Part shown: piece after piece, positions 47,462-60,780 of the stretch
Layout of the letters: the number at the start of each line of letters is the position of its first letter
Numbering within the stretch: position 1 is the stretch's first letter
From: Urophycis tenuis
Taxonomy: Eukaryota; Chordata; Actinopteri; Gadiformes; Phycidae
Reading direction: 5' to 3'
Length of the DNA stretch: 64,000 nt
Assembly: GCA_036785325.1 (NCBI GenBank)
Contig: JAXIVH010000016.1
Coordinates: forward strand, 9,930,702 to 9,994,701
The notes under the pieces: generated by a model
What the model saw: the letters and a program-made list of their open reading frames with translations, nothing else
What the model was told of the DNA's origin: nothing
Databases searched by the model: none
Translations under genes and position numbers: made by a program

Positions 47462-50455
47462 GGAAAACTTTTCACAAAAAAACCCATTACCGAAGTACCT
47501 ACGGCGAGAATAGACTACCCCAAGAAATTGTTGTTTTGGGTGAGGAAAGTAAGCCATTGAGTCTTCTCTAAGGTCAACTCCCTACACAATCGCTGTAGTC
47601 GCGCGGTGTATGGGGCACAGGAATTGTTATTAACAGGCTGTTCGGCATGGGGTCCTGGAGGGGCCAGGGAGGCAGTGCTTAGTCGCGGCTGGCCTTGGCC
47701 TTTCCTACCCTGGGACCGACTGGGAAGGCACCGCTGGTCGGGGCTGGTCTTGGTCTTTCCTAGGTCTGGACACCCATCGCTGAGGATAGCTGCATTGGGG
47801 GACCGTGGAGGCAGTGCTTTGTCACGGCTGGCCTCGGTCCTTCGTGACCCCAGTTTTCTGCTAGTTCATCTGGACCCAACAGATGACAAGAACCAAGCTC
47901 CGGCCCTGATTGGCCAAACCAGGGCTACCTAGCGGTGTTAACAACTGGTTTGTGCTGGTCAGGGGGTAAGTATGTGCCCCCTCCTCTCCATAACCAAAAC
48001 AATGTATCCTAAAAAGTGTTTTACTTACCTTTACTTACCTCGACGTTACCTCAACAAATGATCACTCCTAAAAAAGCTTAAACCCAATACCAATTCCATT
48101 TCGGAAACGACACACCTTGAGAATTGATCACTCTCGGGGGGGCCTCCCTTGGGTGAGGGTGTATAGTGACAATGGCCAGAAACACCCTATGATCCCAGGG
48201 TCCACTACTGATGACGTGTCCTAATATTTCGATAGCACGTTTATACTAAAATAGAAATGGAAAAGAAAAGTCTCACTCCAGCTGTGACTCGTCTTTATTC
48301 AAATAAGTAAATATACCAATGCATTGGAAGTACCTTCAATCAAACTAGATTGACCTTCATCTTGGAACAAAGAAAACCTTTGCGAAAAGGAAAAACAAGT
48401 CTATATCTCCAAATCAGCGGTTATATCACAACAAGCTGGATAACCATTTCGTTTTACTTCATTCTTGGTAATATGGGAAAAGAGAGCTGCGGATGACTAG
48501 ATATTGGCGAGTGCAACTGCCTTTGATCCCCTATTCAACTACCGAGTCGTTGGATGAGGTGGGGGGGGGTCATCGAGATAACTCTAACGAACCTAACCGA
48601 GCCAGGGCCATCGAAAGAACGGGCTCTCTACACAACCCATTTATATTACCTTACCAACTGTTATTCACAAAACGACCACTAGATGGAGGCGATGGACCAC
48701 CACTGAAGAATCAAAAGAAGGCAACCAGCCTTTAACACAAAGACTAAAAACTCACTCCAGCTGTGATCCTCTTTATCTAAATAAATAAATAAACAAAAAT
48801 GAATAAATAAATAGACTAAATAAATATACAAATATAAATAAATAAATTAAATATAGATTACCTTACCAACTATTGCAATTACCTATTATTATTATTATTA
48901 CTTACCTATTAATGCAATTTCCCAACCTGGGAACAATAGAGTATTTCTATTTCTATTTCTATAACTCTTCTTCACAAAACGACCACTAGGTGGAGACGAC
49001 GCACCACCAGCGAGGAATCAAAAGAGGAGGAACAACCTTGAATACAAAGATTAAAACCCACTCCAGCGGTGAGTCTCTCGATGTATTTATTTACTAAAAA
49101 AATATATATTAAATATATATACTCCTCCCATCTCTTCTCCCCTGTCTTCCCTCATGGAAATGAGGGAGTTGGGGGAGATAGAGTGTACTAGCCCGATCCG
49201 GCGGGGGTGAGTTCAGTCCGTACAGACTGTCTCACCTTGACTCTACCTTCCTCAATCTCTAGCTCTAACTCTAACCCTAGGGATAACCTCAACCCCAACC
49301 CTAACCATAGGCCTAACCTTAGCCCTAACCCTAACTCAACCCTAACACTAACCCTTACCTTGGCCCTAATCTTAACACTAACCTCAACCCCTAACCTTAG
49401 CCTTAACACTAACCCTAACCCCTACTCTAACTCTAACCCTAACCCCTACTCTAACTCTAACCCTAAGCCTACCCTAACCTCCAACACTAACCCTACCCTA
49501 ACTCTAACGCTAACCCTAACTCTAACCTTTGCCCTAACTTTAGCCCTAACCCTAGCCTCAGCCATAACCCTAACCCTAACCTTAGCCCTAACCCTAACCT
49601 TAACCCTAACCCTAACCTTGGCCCTAACCTTAACACTAACCTCAAACCTAACCTTAACCCTAACCTCAGCCATAACCCTAACCCTAACCTTAGCCCTAAC
49701 CCTAATTCTAGCCCTAACCCTAATCTTAACCATAACCTTAACCCTAACCTTGGCCCTAACACTTAACCTAACCTTATCCATAACACTAACCCTAACCTCA
49801 ACCCTAACCTTAACCCCAATCTCAGCCGTAACCCCAACCCTAACCTTATCCCTAACCTTAAACCTAACCCTAACCTTAACCCTAACCTCAGCCCTCATCT
49901 TAACCCTAACCCCTAACCCCTAACCTCTAACCCTAACCCTAACCTTACCCTAACCGTAACGCTAACCCTAACCCTTACTCTAACCTTAGCCCTAACCTTA
50001 GCCCTAACCGTAACCCTAACCTTAACCCTAACCTTAACCCCAATCTCAGCCGTAACCCCAACCCTAACCTTATCCCTAACCTTAAACCTAACCCTAACCT
50101 CAGCCCTAACCTTAACCCTAACCTCAGCCCTCATCTTAACCCTAACCCCTAACCCCTAACCTCTAACCCTAACCTTACCCTAACCGTAACGCTAACCCTA
50201 ACCCTTACTCTAACCTTAGCCCTAACCTTAGCCCTAACCGTAACCCTAACCTTAACCCTAACCTTAACCCTAAACCGTAACCTTATACCTAACCCTAACC
50301 TCAGCCCTAACCTTAACCCTAACCGCAACCCCTCCCATTTACTTCAAACCTAACGTTAAGGTTAACTGCTAACTCTACCCCTAAATCTACCCTAACCTTA
50401 ACCTACACTTGACATATTGGAGGAAGAAGACAATTACCCAGCAAGCATTTCATCC
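47462..50455 (+). repeat. Satellite unit 17 (long, recombinant T tract)
   Basis: U 47462-48592, L 48593-49294 (702 bp), T 49295-50324 (1030 bp), tail 50325-50455. T is 224 bp longer than an 806-bp tract because its right part is present twice in two different variant states. The tail ends GCAAGCATT instead of GCATGCATT, shared with the tail of unit 21. Confidence 0.95.
49812..50265 (+). repeat. Unequal-exchange duplication inside T of unit 17
   Basis: Both copies start AACCCCAATCTCAGCCG, at 49812 and 50036 (period 224). The first has the 12-bp CTCAGCCCTAAC loss typical of units 15, 19 and 20 and the longer CTCTAACCCTAACCCTAACC. The second lacks that loss and has the shorter CTCTAACCCTAACCTTACC typical of units 18, 21 and 22. 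The two copies therefore come from different parents, joined within CCTTAACCC at about 50040. Confidence 0.88.
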
Positions 50456-53207
50456 GGAAAACTTTTCACAAAAAAACCCATTACTGAAGTACCTACGGCG
50501 AGAATAGACTACCCCAAGAAATTGTTGTTTTGGGTGAGGAAAGTAAGCCATTGAGTCTTCTCTAAGGTCAACTTCCTACACAATCTCTGTAGTCGCGCGG
50601 TGTATGGGGCACAGGAATTGTTATTAACAGGCTGTTCGGCATGGGGTCCTGGAGGGGCCAGGGAGGCAGTGCTTAGTCGCGGCTGGCCTTGGCCTTTCCT
50701 ACCCTGGGACCGACTGGGAAGGCACCGCTGGTCGGGGCTGGTCTTGGTCTTTCCTAGGTCTGGACACCCATCGCTGAGGATAGCTGCATTGGGGGACCGT
50801 GGAGGCAGTGCTTTGTCACGGCTGGCCTCGGTCCTTCGTGACCCCAGTTTTCTGCTAGTTCATCTGGACCCAACAGAGGACAAGAACCAAGCTCCGGCCC
50901 TGATTGGCCAAACCAGGGCTACCTAGCGGTGTTAACAACTGGTTTGTGCTGGTCAGGGGGTAAGTATGTGCCCCCTCCTCTCCATAACCAAAACAATGTA
51001 TCCTAAAAAGTGTTTTACTTACCTTTACTTACCTCGACGTTACCTCAACAAATGATCACTCCTAAAAAAGCTTAAACCCAATACCAATTCCATTTCGGAA
51101 ACGACACACCTTGAGAATTGATCACTCTCGGGGGGGCCTCCCTTGGGTGAGGGTGTATAGTGACAATGGCCAGAAACACCCTATGATCCCAGGGTCCACT
51201 ACTGATGACGTGTCCTAATATTTCGATAGCACGTTTATACTAAAATAGAAATGGAAAAGAAAAGTCTCACTCCAGCTGTGACTCGTCTTTATTCAAATAA
51301 GTAAATATACCAATGCATTGGAAGTACCTTCAATCAAACTAGATTGACCTTCATCTTGGAACAAAGAAAACCTTTGGGAAAAGGAAAAACAAGTCTATAT
51401 CTCCAAATCAGCGGTTATATCACAACAAGACAGATAACCATTTCGTTTTACTTCATTCTTGGTAATATGGGAAAAGAGAGCTGCGGATGACTAGATATTG
51501 GCGAGTGCAACTGCCTTTGATCCCCTATTCAACTACCGAGTCGTTGGATGAGGTGGGGGGGGGTCATCGAGATAACTCTAACGAACCTAACCGAGCCAGG
51601 GCCATCGAAAGAACGGGCTCTCTACACAACCCATTTATATTACCTTACCAACTGTTATTCACAAAACGACCACTAGATGGAGGCGATGGACCACCACTGA
51701 AGAATCAAAAGAAGGCAACCAGCCTTTAACACAAAGACTAAAAACTCACTCCAGCTGTGATCCTCTTTATCTAAATAAATAAATAAACAAAAATGAATAA
51801 ATAAATAGACTAAATAAATATACAAATATAAATAAATAAATTAAATATAGATTACCTTACCAACTATTGCAATTACCTATTATTATTATTATTACTTACC
51901 TATTAATGCAATTTCCCAACCTGGGAACAATAGAGTATTTCTATTTCTATTTCTATAACTCTTCTTCACAAAACGACCACTAGGTGGAGACGACGCACCA
52001 CCAGCGAGGAATCAAAAGAGGAGGAACAACCTTGAATACAAAGATTAAAACCCACTCCAGCGGTGAGTCTCTCGATGTATTTATTTACTAAAAAAATATA
52101 TATTAAATATATATACTCCTCCCATCTCTTCTCCCCTGTCTTCCCTCATGGAAATGAGGGAGTTGGGGGAGATAGAGTGTACTAGCCCGATCCGGCGGGG
52201 GTGAGTTCAGTCCGTACAGACTGTCTCACCTTGACTCTACCTTCCTCAATCTCTAGCTCTAACTCTAACCCTAGGGATAACCTCAACCCCAACCCTAACC
52301 ATAGGCCTAACCTTAGCCCTAACCCTAACTCAACCCTAACACTAACCCTTACCTTGGCCCTAATCTTAACACTAACCTCAACCCCTAACCTTAGCCTTAA
52401 CACTAACCCTAACCCCTACTCTAACTCTAACCCTAACCCCTACTCTAACTCTAACCCTAAGCCTACCCTAACCTCCAACACTAACCCTACCCTAACTCTA
52501 ACGCTAACCCTAACTCTAACCTTTGCCCTAACTTTAGCCCTAACCCTAGCCTCAGCCATAACCCTAACCCTAACCTTAGCCCTAACCCTAACCTTAACCC
52601 TAACCCTAACCTTGGCCCTAACCTTAACCCTAACCTCAAACCTAACCTTAACCCTAACCTCAGCCATAACCCTAACCCTAACCTTAGCCCTAACCCTAAT
52701 CTTAACCATAACCTTAACCCTAACCTTGGCCCTAACAGTTAACCTAACCTTATCCATAACACTAACCCTAACCTCAACCCTAACCTTAACCCCAATCTCA
52801 GCCGTAACCCCAACCCTAACCTTATCCCTAACCTTAAACCTAACCCTAACCTCAGCCCTAACCTTAACCCTAACCTCAGCCCTCATCTTAACCCTAACCC
52901 CTAACCCCTAACCTCTAACCCTAACCTTACCCTAACCGTAACGCTAACCCTAACCCTTACTCTAACCTTAGCCCTAACCTTAGCCCTAACCGTAACCCTA
53001 ACCTTAACCCTAACCTTAACCCTAAACCGTAACCTTATACCTAACCCTAACCTCAGCCCTAACCTTAACCCTAACCGCAACCCCTCCCATTTACTTCAAA
53101 CCTAACGTTAAGGTTAACTGCTAACTCTACCCCTAAATCTACCCTAACCTTAACCTACACTTGACATATTGGAGGAAGAAGACAATTACCCAGCATGCAT
53201 TTCATCC
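50456..53207 (+). repeat. Satellite unit 18 (long)
   Basis: U 50456-51586, L 51587-52288 (702 bp), T 52289-53076 (788 bp), tail 53077-53207. It shares with unit 22 the 788-bp T, which has lost an 18-bp block near 52700 and one hexamer near 52920, and the TTACTGAAG start of U. Private variant CTAACAGTTAACC near 52733. Confidence 0.95.
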
Positions 53208-55960
53208 GGAAAACTTTTCACAAAAAAACCCATTACCGAAGTACCTACGGCGAGAATAGACTACCCCAAGAAATTGTTGTTTTGGGTGAGGAAAGTAAGC
53301 CATTGAGTCTTCTCTAAGGTCAACTTCCTACACAATCTCTGTAGTCGCGCGGTGTATGGGGCACAGGAATTGTTATTAACAGGCTGTTCGGCATGGGGTC
53401 CTGGAGGGGCCAGGGAGGCAGTGCTTAGTCGCGGCTGGCCTTGGCCTTTCCTACCCTGGGACCGACTGGGAAGGCACCGCTGGTCGGGGCTGGTCTTGGT
53501 CTTTCCTAGGTCTGGACACCCATCGCTGAGGATAGCTGCATTGGGGGACCGTGGAGGCAGTGCTTTGTCACGGCTGGCCTCGGTCCTTCGTGACCCCAGT
53601 TTTCTGCTAGTTCATCTGGACCCAACAGAGGACAAGAACCAAGCTCCGGCCCTGATTGGCCAAACCAGGGCTACCTAGCGGTGTTAACAACTGGTTTGTG
53701 CTGGTCAGGGGGTAAGTATGTGCCCCCTCCTCTCCATAACCAAAACAATGTATCCTAAAAAGTGTTTTACTTACCTTTACTTACCTCGACGTTACCTCAA
53801 CAAATGATCACTCCTAAAAAAGCTTAAACCCAATACCAATTCCATTTTGGAAACGACACACCTTGAGAATTGATCACTCTCGGGGGGGCCTCCCTTGGGT
53901 GAGGGTGTATAGTGACAATGGCCAGAAACACCCTATGATCCCAGGGTCCACTACTGATGACGTGTCCTAATATTTCGATAGCACGTTTATACTAAAATAG
54001 AAATGGAAAAGAAAAGTCTCACTCCAGCTGTGACTCGTCTTTATTCAAATAAGTAAATATACCAATGCATTGGAAGTACCTTCAATCAAACTAGATTGAC
54101 CTTCATCTTGGAACAAAGAAAACCTTTGGGAAAAGGAAAAACAAGTCTATATCTCCAAATCAGCGGTTATATCACAACAAGACAGATAACCATTTCGTTT
54201 TACTTCATTCTTGGTAATATGGGAAAAGAGAGCTGCGGATGACTAGATATTGGCGAGTGCAACTGCCTTTGATCCCCTATTCAACTACCGAGTCGTTGGA
54301 TGAGGTGGGGGGGGTCATCGAGATAACTCTAACGAACCTAACCGAGCCAGGGCCATCGAAAGAACGGGCTCTCTACACAACCCATTTATATTACCTTACC
54401 AACTGTTATTCACAAAACGACCACTAGATGGAGGCGATGGACCACCACTGAAGAATCAAAAGAAGGCAACCAGCCTTTAACACAAAGACTAAAAACTCAC
54501 TCCAGCTGTGATCCTCTTTATCTAAATAAATAAATAAACAAAAATGAATAAATAAATAGACTAAATAAATATATAAATAAATTAAATATAGATTACCTTA
54601 CCAACTATTGCAATTACCTATTATTATTATTATTACTTACCTATTAATGCAATTTCCCAACCTGGGAACAATAGAGTATTTCTATTTCTATTTCTATAAC
54701 TCTTCTTCACAAAACGACCACTAGGTGGAGACGACGCACCACCAGCGAGGAATCAAAAGAGGAGGAACAACCTTGAATACAAAGATTAAAACCCACTCCA
54801 GCTGTGAGTCTCTCGATGTATTTATTTACTAAAAAAATATATATTAAATATATATACTCCTCCCATCTCTTCTCCCCTGTCTTCCCTCATGGAAATGAGG
54901 GAGTTGGGGGAGATAGAGTGTACTAGCCCGATCCGGCGGGGGTGAGTTCAGTCCGTACAGACTGTCTCACCTTGACTCTACCTTCCTCAATCTCTAGCTC
55001 TAACTCTAACCCTAGGGATAACCTCAACCCCAACCCTAACCATAGGCCTAACCTTAGCCCTAACCCTAACTCAACCCTAACACTAACCCTTACCTTGGCC
55101 CTAATCTTAACACTAACCTCAACCCCTAACCTTAGCCTTAACACTAACCCTAACCCCTACTCTAACTCTAACCCTAACCCCTACTCTAACTCTCACCCTA
55201 AGCCTACCCTAACCTCCAACACTAACCCTACCCTAACTCTAACGCTAACCCTAACTCTAACCTTTGCCCTAACTTTAGCCCTAACCCTAGCCTCAGCCAT
55301 AACCCTAACCCTAACCTTAGCCCTAACCCTAACCTTAACCCTAACCCTAACCTTGGCCCTAACCTTAACCCTAACCTCAAACCTAACCTTAACCCTAACC
55401 TCAGCCATAACCCTAACCCTAACCTTAGCCCTAACCCTAATTCTAGCCCTAACCCTAATCTTAACCATAACCTTAACCCTAACCTTGGCCCTAACACTTA
55501 ACCTAACCTTATCCATAACACTAACCCTAACCTCAACCCTAACCTTAACCCCAATCTCAGCCGTAACCCCAACCCTAACCTTATCCCTAACCTTAAACCT
55601 AACCCTAACCTTAACCCTAACCTCAGCCCTCATCTTAACCCTAACCCCTAACCCCTAACCTCTAACCCTAACCCTAACCTTACCCTAACCGTAACGCTAA
55701 CCCTAACCCTTACTCTAACCTTAGCCCTAACCTTAGCCCTAACCGTAACCCTAACCTTAACCCTAACCTTAACCCTAAACCGTAACCTTATACCTAACCC
55801 TAACCTCAGCCCTAACCTTAACCCTAACCGCAACCCCTCCCATTTACTTCAAACCTAACGTTAAGGTTAACTGCTAACTCTACCCCTAAATCTACCCTAA
55901 CCTTAACCTACACTTGACATATTGGAGGAAGAAGACAATTACCCAGCATGCATTTCATCC
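53208..55960 (+). repeat. Satellite unit 19 (long)
   Basis: U 53208-54337, L 54338-55029 (692 bp), T 55030-55829 (800 bp), tail 55830-55960. L has a 10-bp loss in the AAATA region (AATATATAAATAAATT), and T has the CTCTCACCC variant near 55190. Both are shared with unit 20. Confidence 0.95.
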
Positions 55961-58713
55961 GGAAAACTTTTCACAAAAAAACCCATTACCGAAGTACCTA
56001 CGGCGAGAATAGACTACCCCAAGAAATTGTTGTTTTGGGTGAGGAAAGTAAGCCATTGAGTCTTCTCTAAGGTCAACTTCCTAAACAATCTCTGTAGTCG
56101 CGCGGTGTATGGGGCACAGGAATTGTTATTAACAGGCTGTTCGGCATGGGGTCCTGGAGGGGCCAGGGAGGCAGTGCTTAGTCGCGGCTGGCCTTGGCCT
56201 TTCCTACCCTGGGACCGACTGGGAAGGCACCGCTGGTCGGGGCTGGTCTTGGTCTTTCCTAGGTCTGGACACCCATCGCTGAGGATAGCTGCATTGGGGG
56301 ACCGTGGAGGCAGTGCTTTGTCACGGCTGGCCTCGGTCCTTCGTGACCCCAGTTTTCTGCTAGTTCATCTGGACCCAACAGAGGACAAGAACCAAGCTCC
56401 GGCCCTGATTGGCCAAACCAGGGCTACCTAGCGGTGTTAACAACTGGTTTGTGCTGGTCAGGGGGTAAGTATGTGCCCCCTCCTCTCCATAACCAAAACA
56501 ATGTATCCTAAAAAGTGTTTTACTTACCTTTACTTACCTCGACGTTACCTCAACAAATGATCACTCCTAAAAAAGCTTAAACCCAATACCAATTCCATTT
56601 CGGAAACGACACACCTTGAGAATTGATCACTCTCGGGGGGGCCTCCCTTGGGTGAGGGTGTATAGTGACAATGGCCAGAAACACCCTATGATCCCAGGGT
56701 CCACTACTGATGACGTGTCCTAATATTTCGATAGCACGTTTATACTAAAATAGAAATGGAAAAGAAAAGTCTCACTCCAGCTGTGACTCGTCTTTATTCA
56801 AATAAGTAAATATACCAATGCATTGGAAGTACCTTCAATCAAACTAGATTGACCTTCATCTTGGAACAAAGAAAACCTTTGGGAAAAGGAAAAACAAGTC
56901 TATATCTCCAAATCAGCGGTTATATCACAACAAGACAGATAACCATTTCGTTTTACTTCATTCTTGGTAATATGGGAAAAGAGAGCTGCGGATGACTAGA
57001 TATTGGCGAGTGCAACTGCCTTTGATCCCCTATTCAACTACCGAGTCGTTGGATGAGGTGGGGGGGGTCATCGAGATAACTCTAACGAACCTAACCGAGC
57101 CAGGGCCATCGAAAGAACGGGCTCTCTACACAACCCATTTATATTACCTTACCAACTGTTATTCACAAAACGACCACTAGATGGAGGCGATGGACCACCA
57201 CTGAAGAATCAAAAGAAGGCAACCAGCCTTTAACACAAAGACTAAAAACTCACTCCAGCTGTGATCCTCTTTATCTAAATAAATAAATAAACAAAAATGA
57301 ATAAATAAATAGACTAAATAAATATATAAATAAATTAAATATAGATTACCTTACCAACTATTGCAATTACCTATTATTATTATTATTACTTACCTATTAA
57401 TGCAATTTCCCAACCTGGGAACAATAGAGTATTTCTATTTCTATTTCTATAACTCTTCTTCACAAAACGACCACTAGGTGGAGACGACGCACCACCAGCG
57501 AGGAATCAAAAGAGGAGGAACAACCTTGAATACAAAGATTAAAACCCACTCCAGCTGTGAGTCTCTCGATGTATTTATTTACTAAAAAAATATATATTAA
57601 ATATATATACTCCTCCCATCTCTTCTCCCCTGTCTTCCCTCATGGAAATGAGGGAGTTGGGGGAGATAGAGTGTACTAGCCCGATCCGGCGGGGGTGAGT
57701 TCAGTCCGTACAGACTGTCTCACCTTGACTCTACCTTCCTCAATCTCTAGCTCTAACTCTAACCCTAGGGATAACCTCAACCCCAACCCTAACCATAGGC
57801 CTAACCTTAGCCCTAACCCTAACTCAACCCTAACACTAACCCTTACCTTGGCCCTAATCTTAACACTAACCTCAACCCCTAACCTTAGCCTTAACACTAA
57901 CCCTAACCCCTACTCTAACTCTAACCCTAACCCCTACTCTAACTCTCACCCTAAGCCTACCCTAACCTCCAACACTAACCCTACCCTAACTCTAACGCTA
58001 ACCCTAACTCTAACCTTTGCCCTAACTTTAGCCCTAACCCTAGCCTCAGCCATAACCCTAACCCTAACCTTAGCCCTAACCCTAACCTTAACCCTAACCC
58101 TAACCTTGGCCCTAACCTTAACCCTAACCTCAAACCTAACCTTAACCCTAACCTCAGCCATAACCCTAACCCTAACCTTAGCCCTAACCCTAATTCTAGC
58201 CCTAACCCTAATCTTAACCATAACCTTAACCCTAACCTTGGCCCTAACACTTAACCTAACCTTATCCATAACACTAACCCTAACCTCAACCCTAACCTTA
58301 ACCCCAATCTCAGCCGTAACCCCAACCCTAACCTTATCCCTAACCTTAAACCTAACCCTAACCTTAACCCTAACCTCAGCCCTCATCTTAACCCTAACCC
58401 CTAACCCCTAACCTCTAACCCTAACCCTAACCTTACCCTAACCGTAACGCTAACCCTAACCCTTACTCTAACCTTAGCCCTAACCTTAGCCCTAACCGTA
58501 ACCCTAACCTTAACCCTAACCTTAACCCTAAACCGTAACCTTATACCTAACCCTAACCTCAGCCCTAACCTTAACCCTAACCGCAACCCCTCCCATTTAC
58601 TTCAAACCTAACGTTAAGGTTAACTGCTAACTCTACCCCTAAATCTACCCTAACCTTAACCTACACTTGACATATTGGAGGAAGAAGACAATTACCCAGC
58701 ATGCATTTCATCC
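55961..58713 (+). repeat. Satellite unit 20 (long)
   Basis: U 55961-57090, L 57091-57782, T 57783-58582, tail 58583-58713. It has the same length as unit 19 (2753 bp) and the same private L and T variants. It differs at CCTAAACAATC near 56082 (also in unit 21) and at TTTCGG versus TTTTGG. Confidence 0.95.
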
Positions 58714-60780
58714 GGAAAACTTTTCACAAAAAAACCCATTACCGAAGTACCTACGGCGAGAATAGACTACCCCAAGAAATTGTTGTTTTGGGTGAGGAAA
58801 GTAAGCCATTGAGTCTTCTCTAAGGTCAACTTCCTAAACAATCTCTGTAGTCGCGCGGTGTATGGGGCACAGGAATTGTTATTAACAGGCTGTTCGGCAT
58901 GGGGTCCTGGAGGGGCCAGGGAGGCAGTGCTTAGTCGCGGCTGGCCTTGGCCTTTCCTACCCTGGGACCGACTGGGAAGGCACCGCTGGTCGGGGCTGGT
59001 CTTGGTCTTTCCTAGGTCTGGACACCCATCGCTGAGGATAGCTGCATTGGGGGACCGTGGAGGCAGTGCTTTGTCACGGCTGGCCTCGGTCCTTCGTGAC
59101 CCCAGTTTTCTGCTAGTTCATCTGGACCCAACAGAGGACAAGAACCAAGCTCCGGCCCTGATTGGCCAAACCAGGGCTACCTAGCGGTGTTAACAACTGG
59201 TTTGTGCTGGTCAGGGGGTAAGTATGTGCCCCCTCCTCTCCATAACCAAAACAATGTATCCTAAAAAGTGTTTTACTTACCTTTACTTACCTCGACGTTA
59301 CCTCAACAAATGATCACTCCTAAAAAAGCTTAAACCCAATACCAATTCCATTTCGGAAACGACACACCTTGAGAATTGATCACTCTCGGGGGGGCCTCCC
59401 TTGGGTGAGGGTGTATAGTGACAATGGCCAGAAACACCCTATGATCCCAGGGTCCACTACTGATGACGTGTCCTAATATTTCGATAGCACGTTTATACTA
59501 AAATAGAAATGGAAAAGAAAAGTCTCACTCCAGCTGTGACTCGTCTTTATTCAAATAAGTAAATATACCAATGCATTGGAAGTACCTTCAATCAAACTAG
59601 ATTGACCTTCATCTTGGAACAAAGAAAACCTTTGGGAAAAGGAAAAACAAGTCTATATCTCCAAATCAGCGGTTATATCACAACAAGACAGATAACCATT
59701 TCGTTTTACTTCATTCTTGGTAATATGGGAAAAGAGAGCTGCGGATGACTAGATATTGGCGAGTGCAACTGCCTTTGATCCCCTATTCAACTACCGAGTC
59801 GTTGGATGAGGTGGGGGGGGTCATCGAGATAACTCTAACGAACCCAACCCTAACCATAGGCCTAACCTTAGCCCTAACCCTAACTCAACCCTAACACTAA
59901 CCCTTACCTTGGCCCTAATCTTAACACTAACATCAACCCCTAACCTTAGCCTTAACACTAACCCTAACCCCTACTCTAACTCTAACCCTAACCCCTACTC
60001 TAACTCTAACCCTAAGCCTACCCTAACCTCCAACACTAACCCTACCCTAACTCTAACGCTAACCCTAACTCTAACCTTTGCCCTAACTTTAGCCCTAACC
60101 CTAGCCTCAGCCATAACCCTAACCCTAACCTTAGCCCTAACCCTAACCTTAACCCTAACCCTAACCTTGGCCCTAACCTTAACCCTAACCTCAAACCTAA
60201 CCTTAACCCTAACCTCAGCCATAACCCTAACCCTAACCTTAGCCCTAACCCTAATTCTAGCCCTAACCCTAATCTTAACCATAACCTTAACCCTAACCTT
60301 GGCCCTAACACTTAACCTAACCTTATCCATAACACTAACCCTAACCTCAACCCTAACCTTAACCCCAATCTCAGCCGTAACCCCAACCCTAACCTTATCC
60401 CTAACCTTAAACCTAACCCTAACCTCAGCCCTAACCTTAACCCTAACCTCAGCCCTCATCTTAACCCTAACCCCTAACCCCTAACCTCTAACCCTAACCT
60501 TACCCTAACCGTAACGCTAACCCTAACCCTTACTCTAACCTTAGCCCTAACCTTAGCCCTAACCGTAACCCTAACCTTAACCCTAACCTTAACCCTAAAC
60601 CGTAACCTTATACCTAACCCTAACCTCAGCCCTAACCTTAACCCTAACCGCAACCCCTCCCATTTACTTCAAACGTAACGTTAAGGTTAACTGCTAACTC
60701 TACCCCTAAATCTACCCTAACCTTAACCTACACTTGACATATTGGAGGAAGAAGACAATTACCCAGCAAGCATTTCATCC
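58714..60780 (+). repeat. Satellite unit 21 (short)
   Basis: U 58714-59843, T 59844-60649 (806 bp), tail 60650-60780; no L. It is the only short unit right of the BEL/Pao insertion. U starts like unit 20 (CCTAAACAATC). Private variants include ACATCAACCCC near 59928 and CAAACGTAACG in the tail. Confidence 0.95.
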
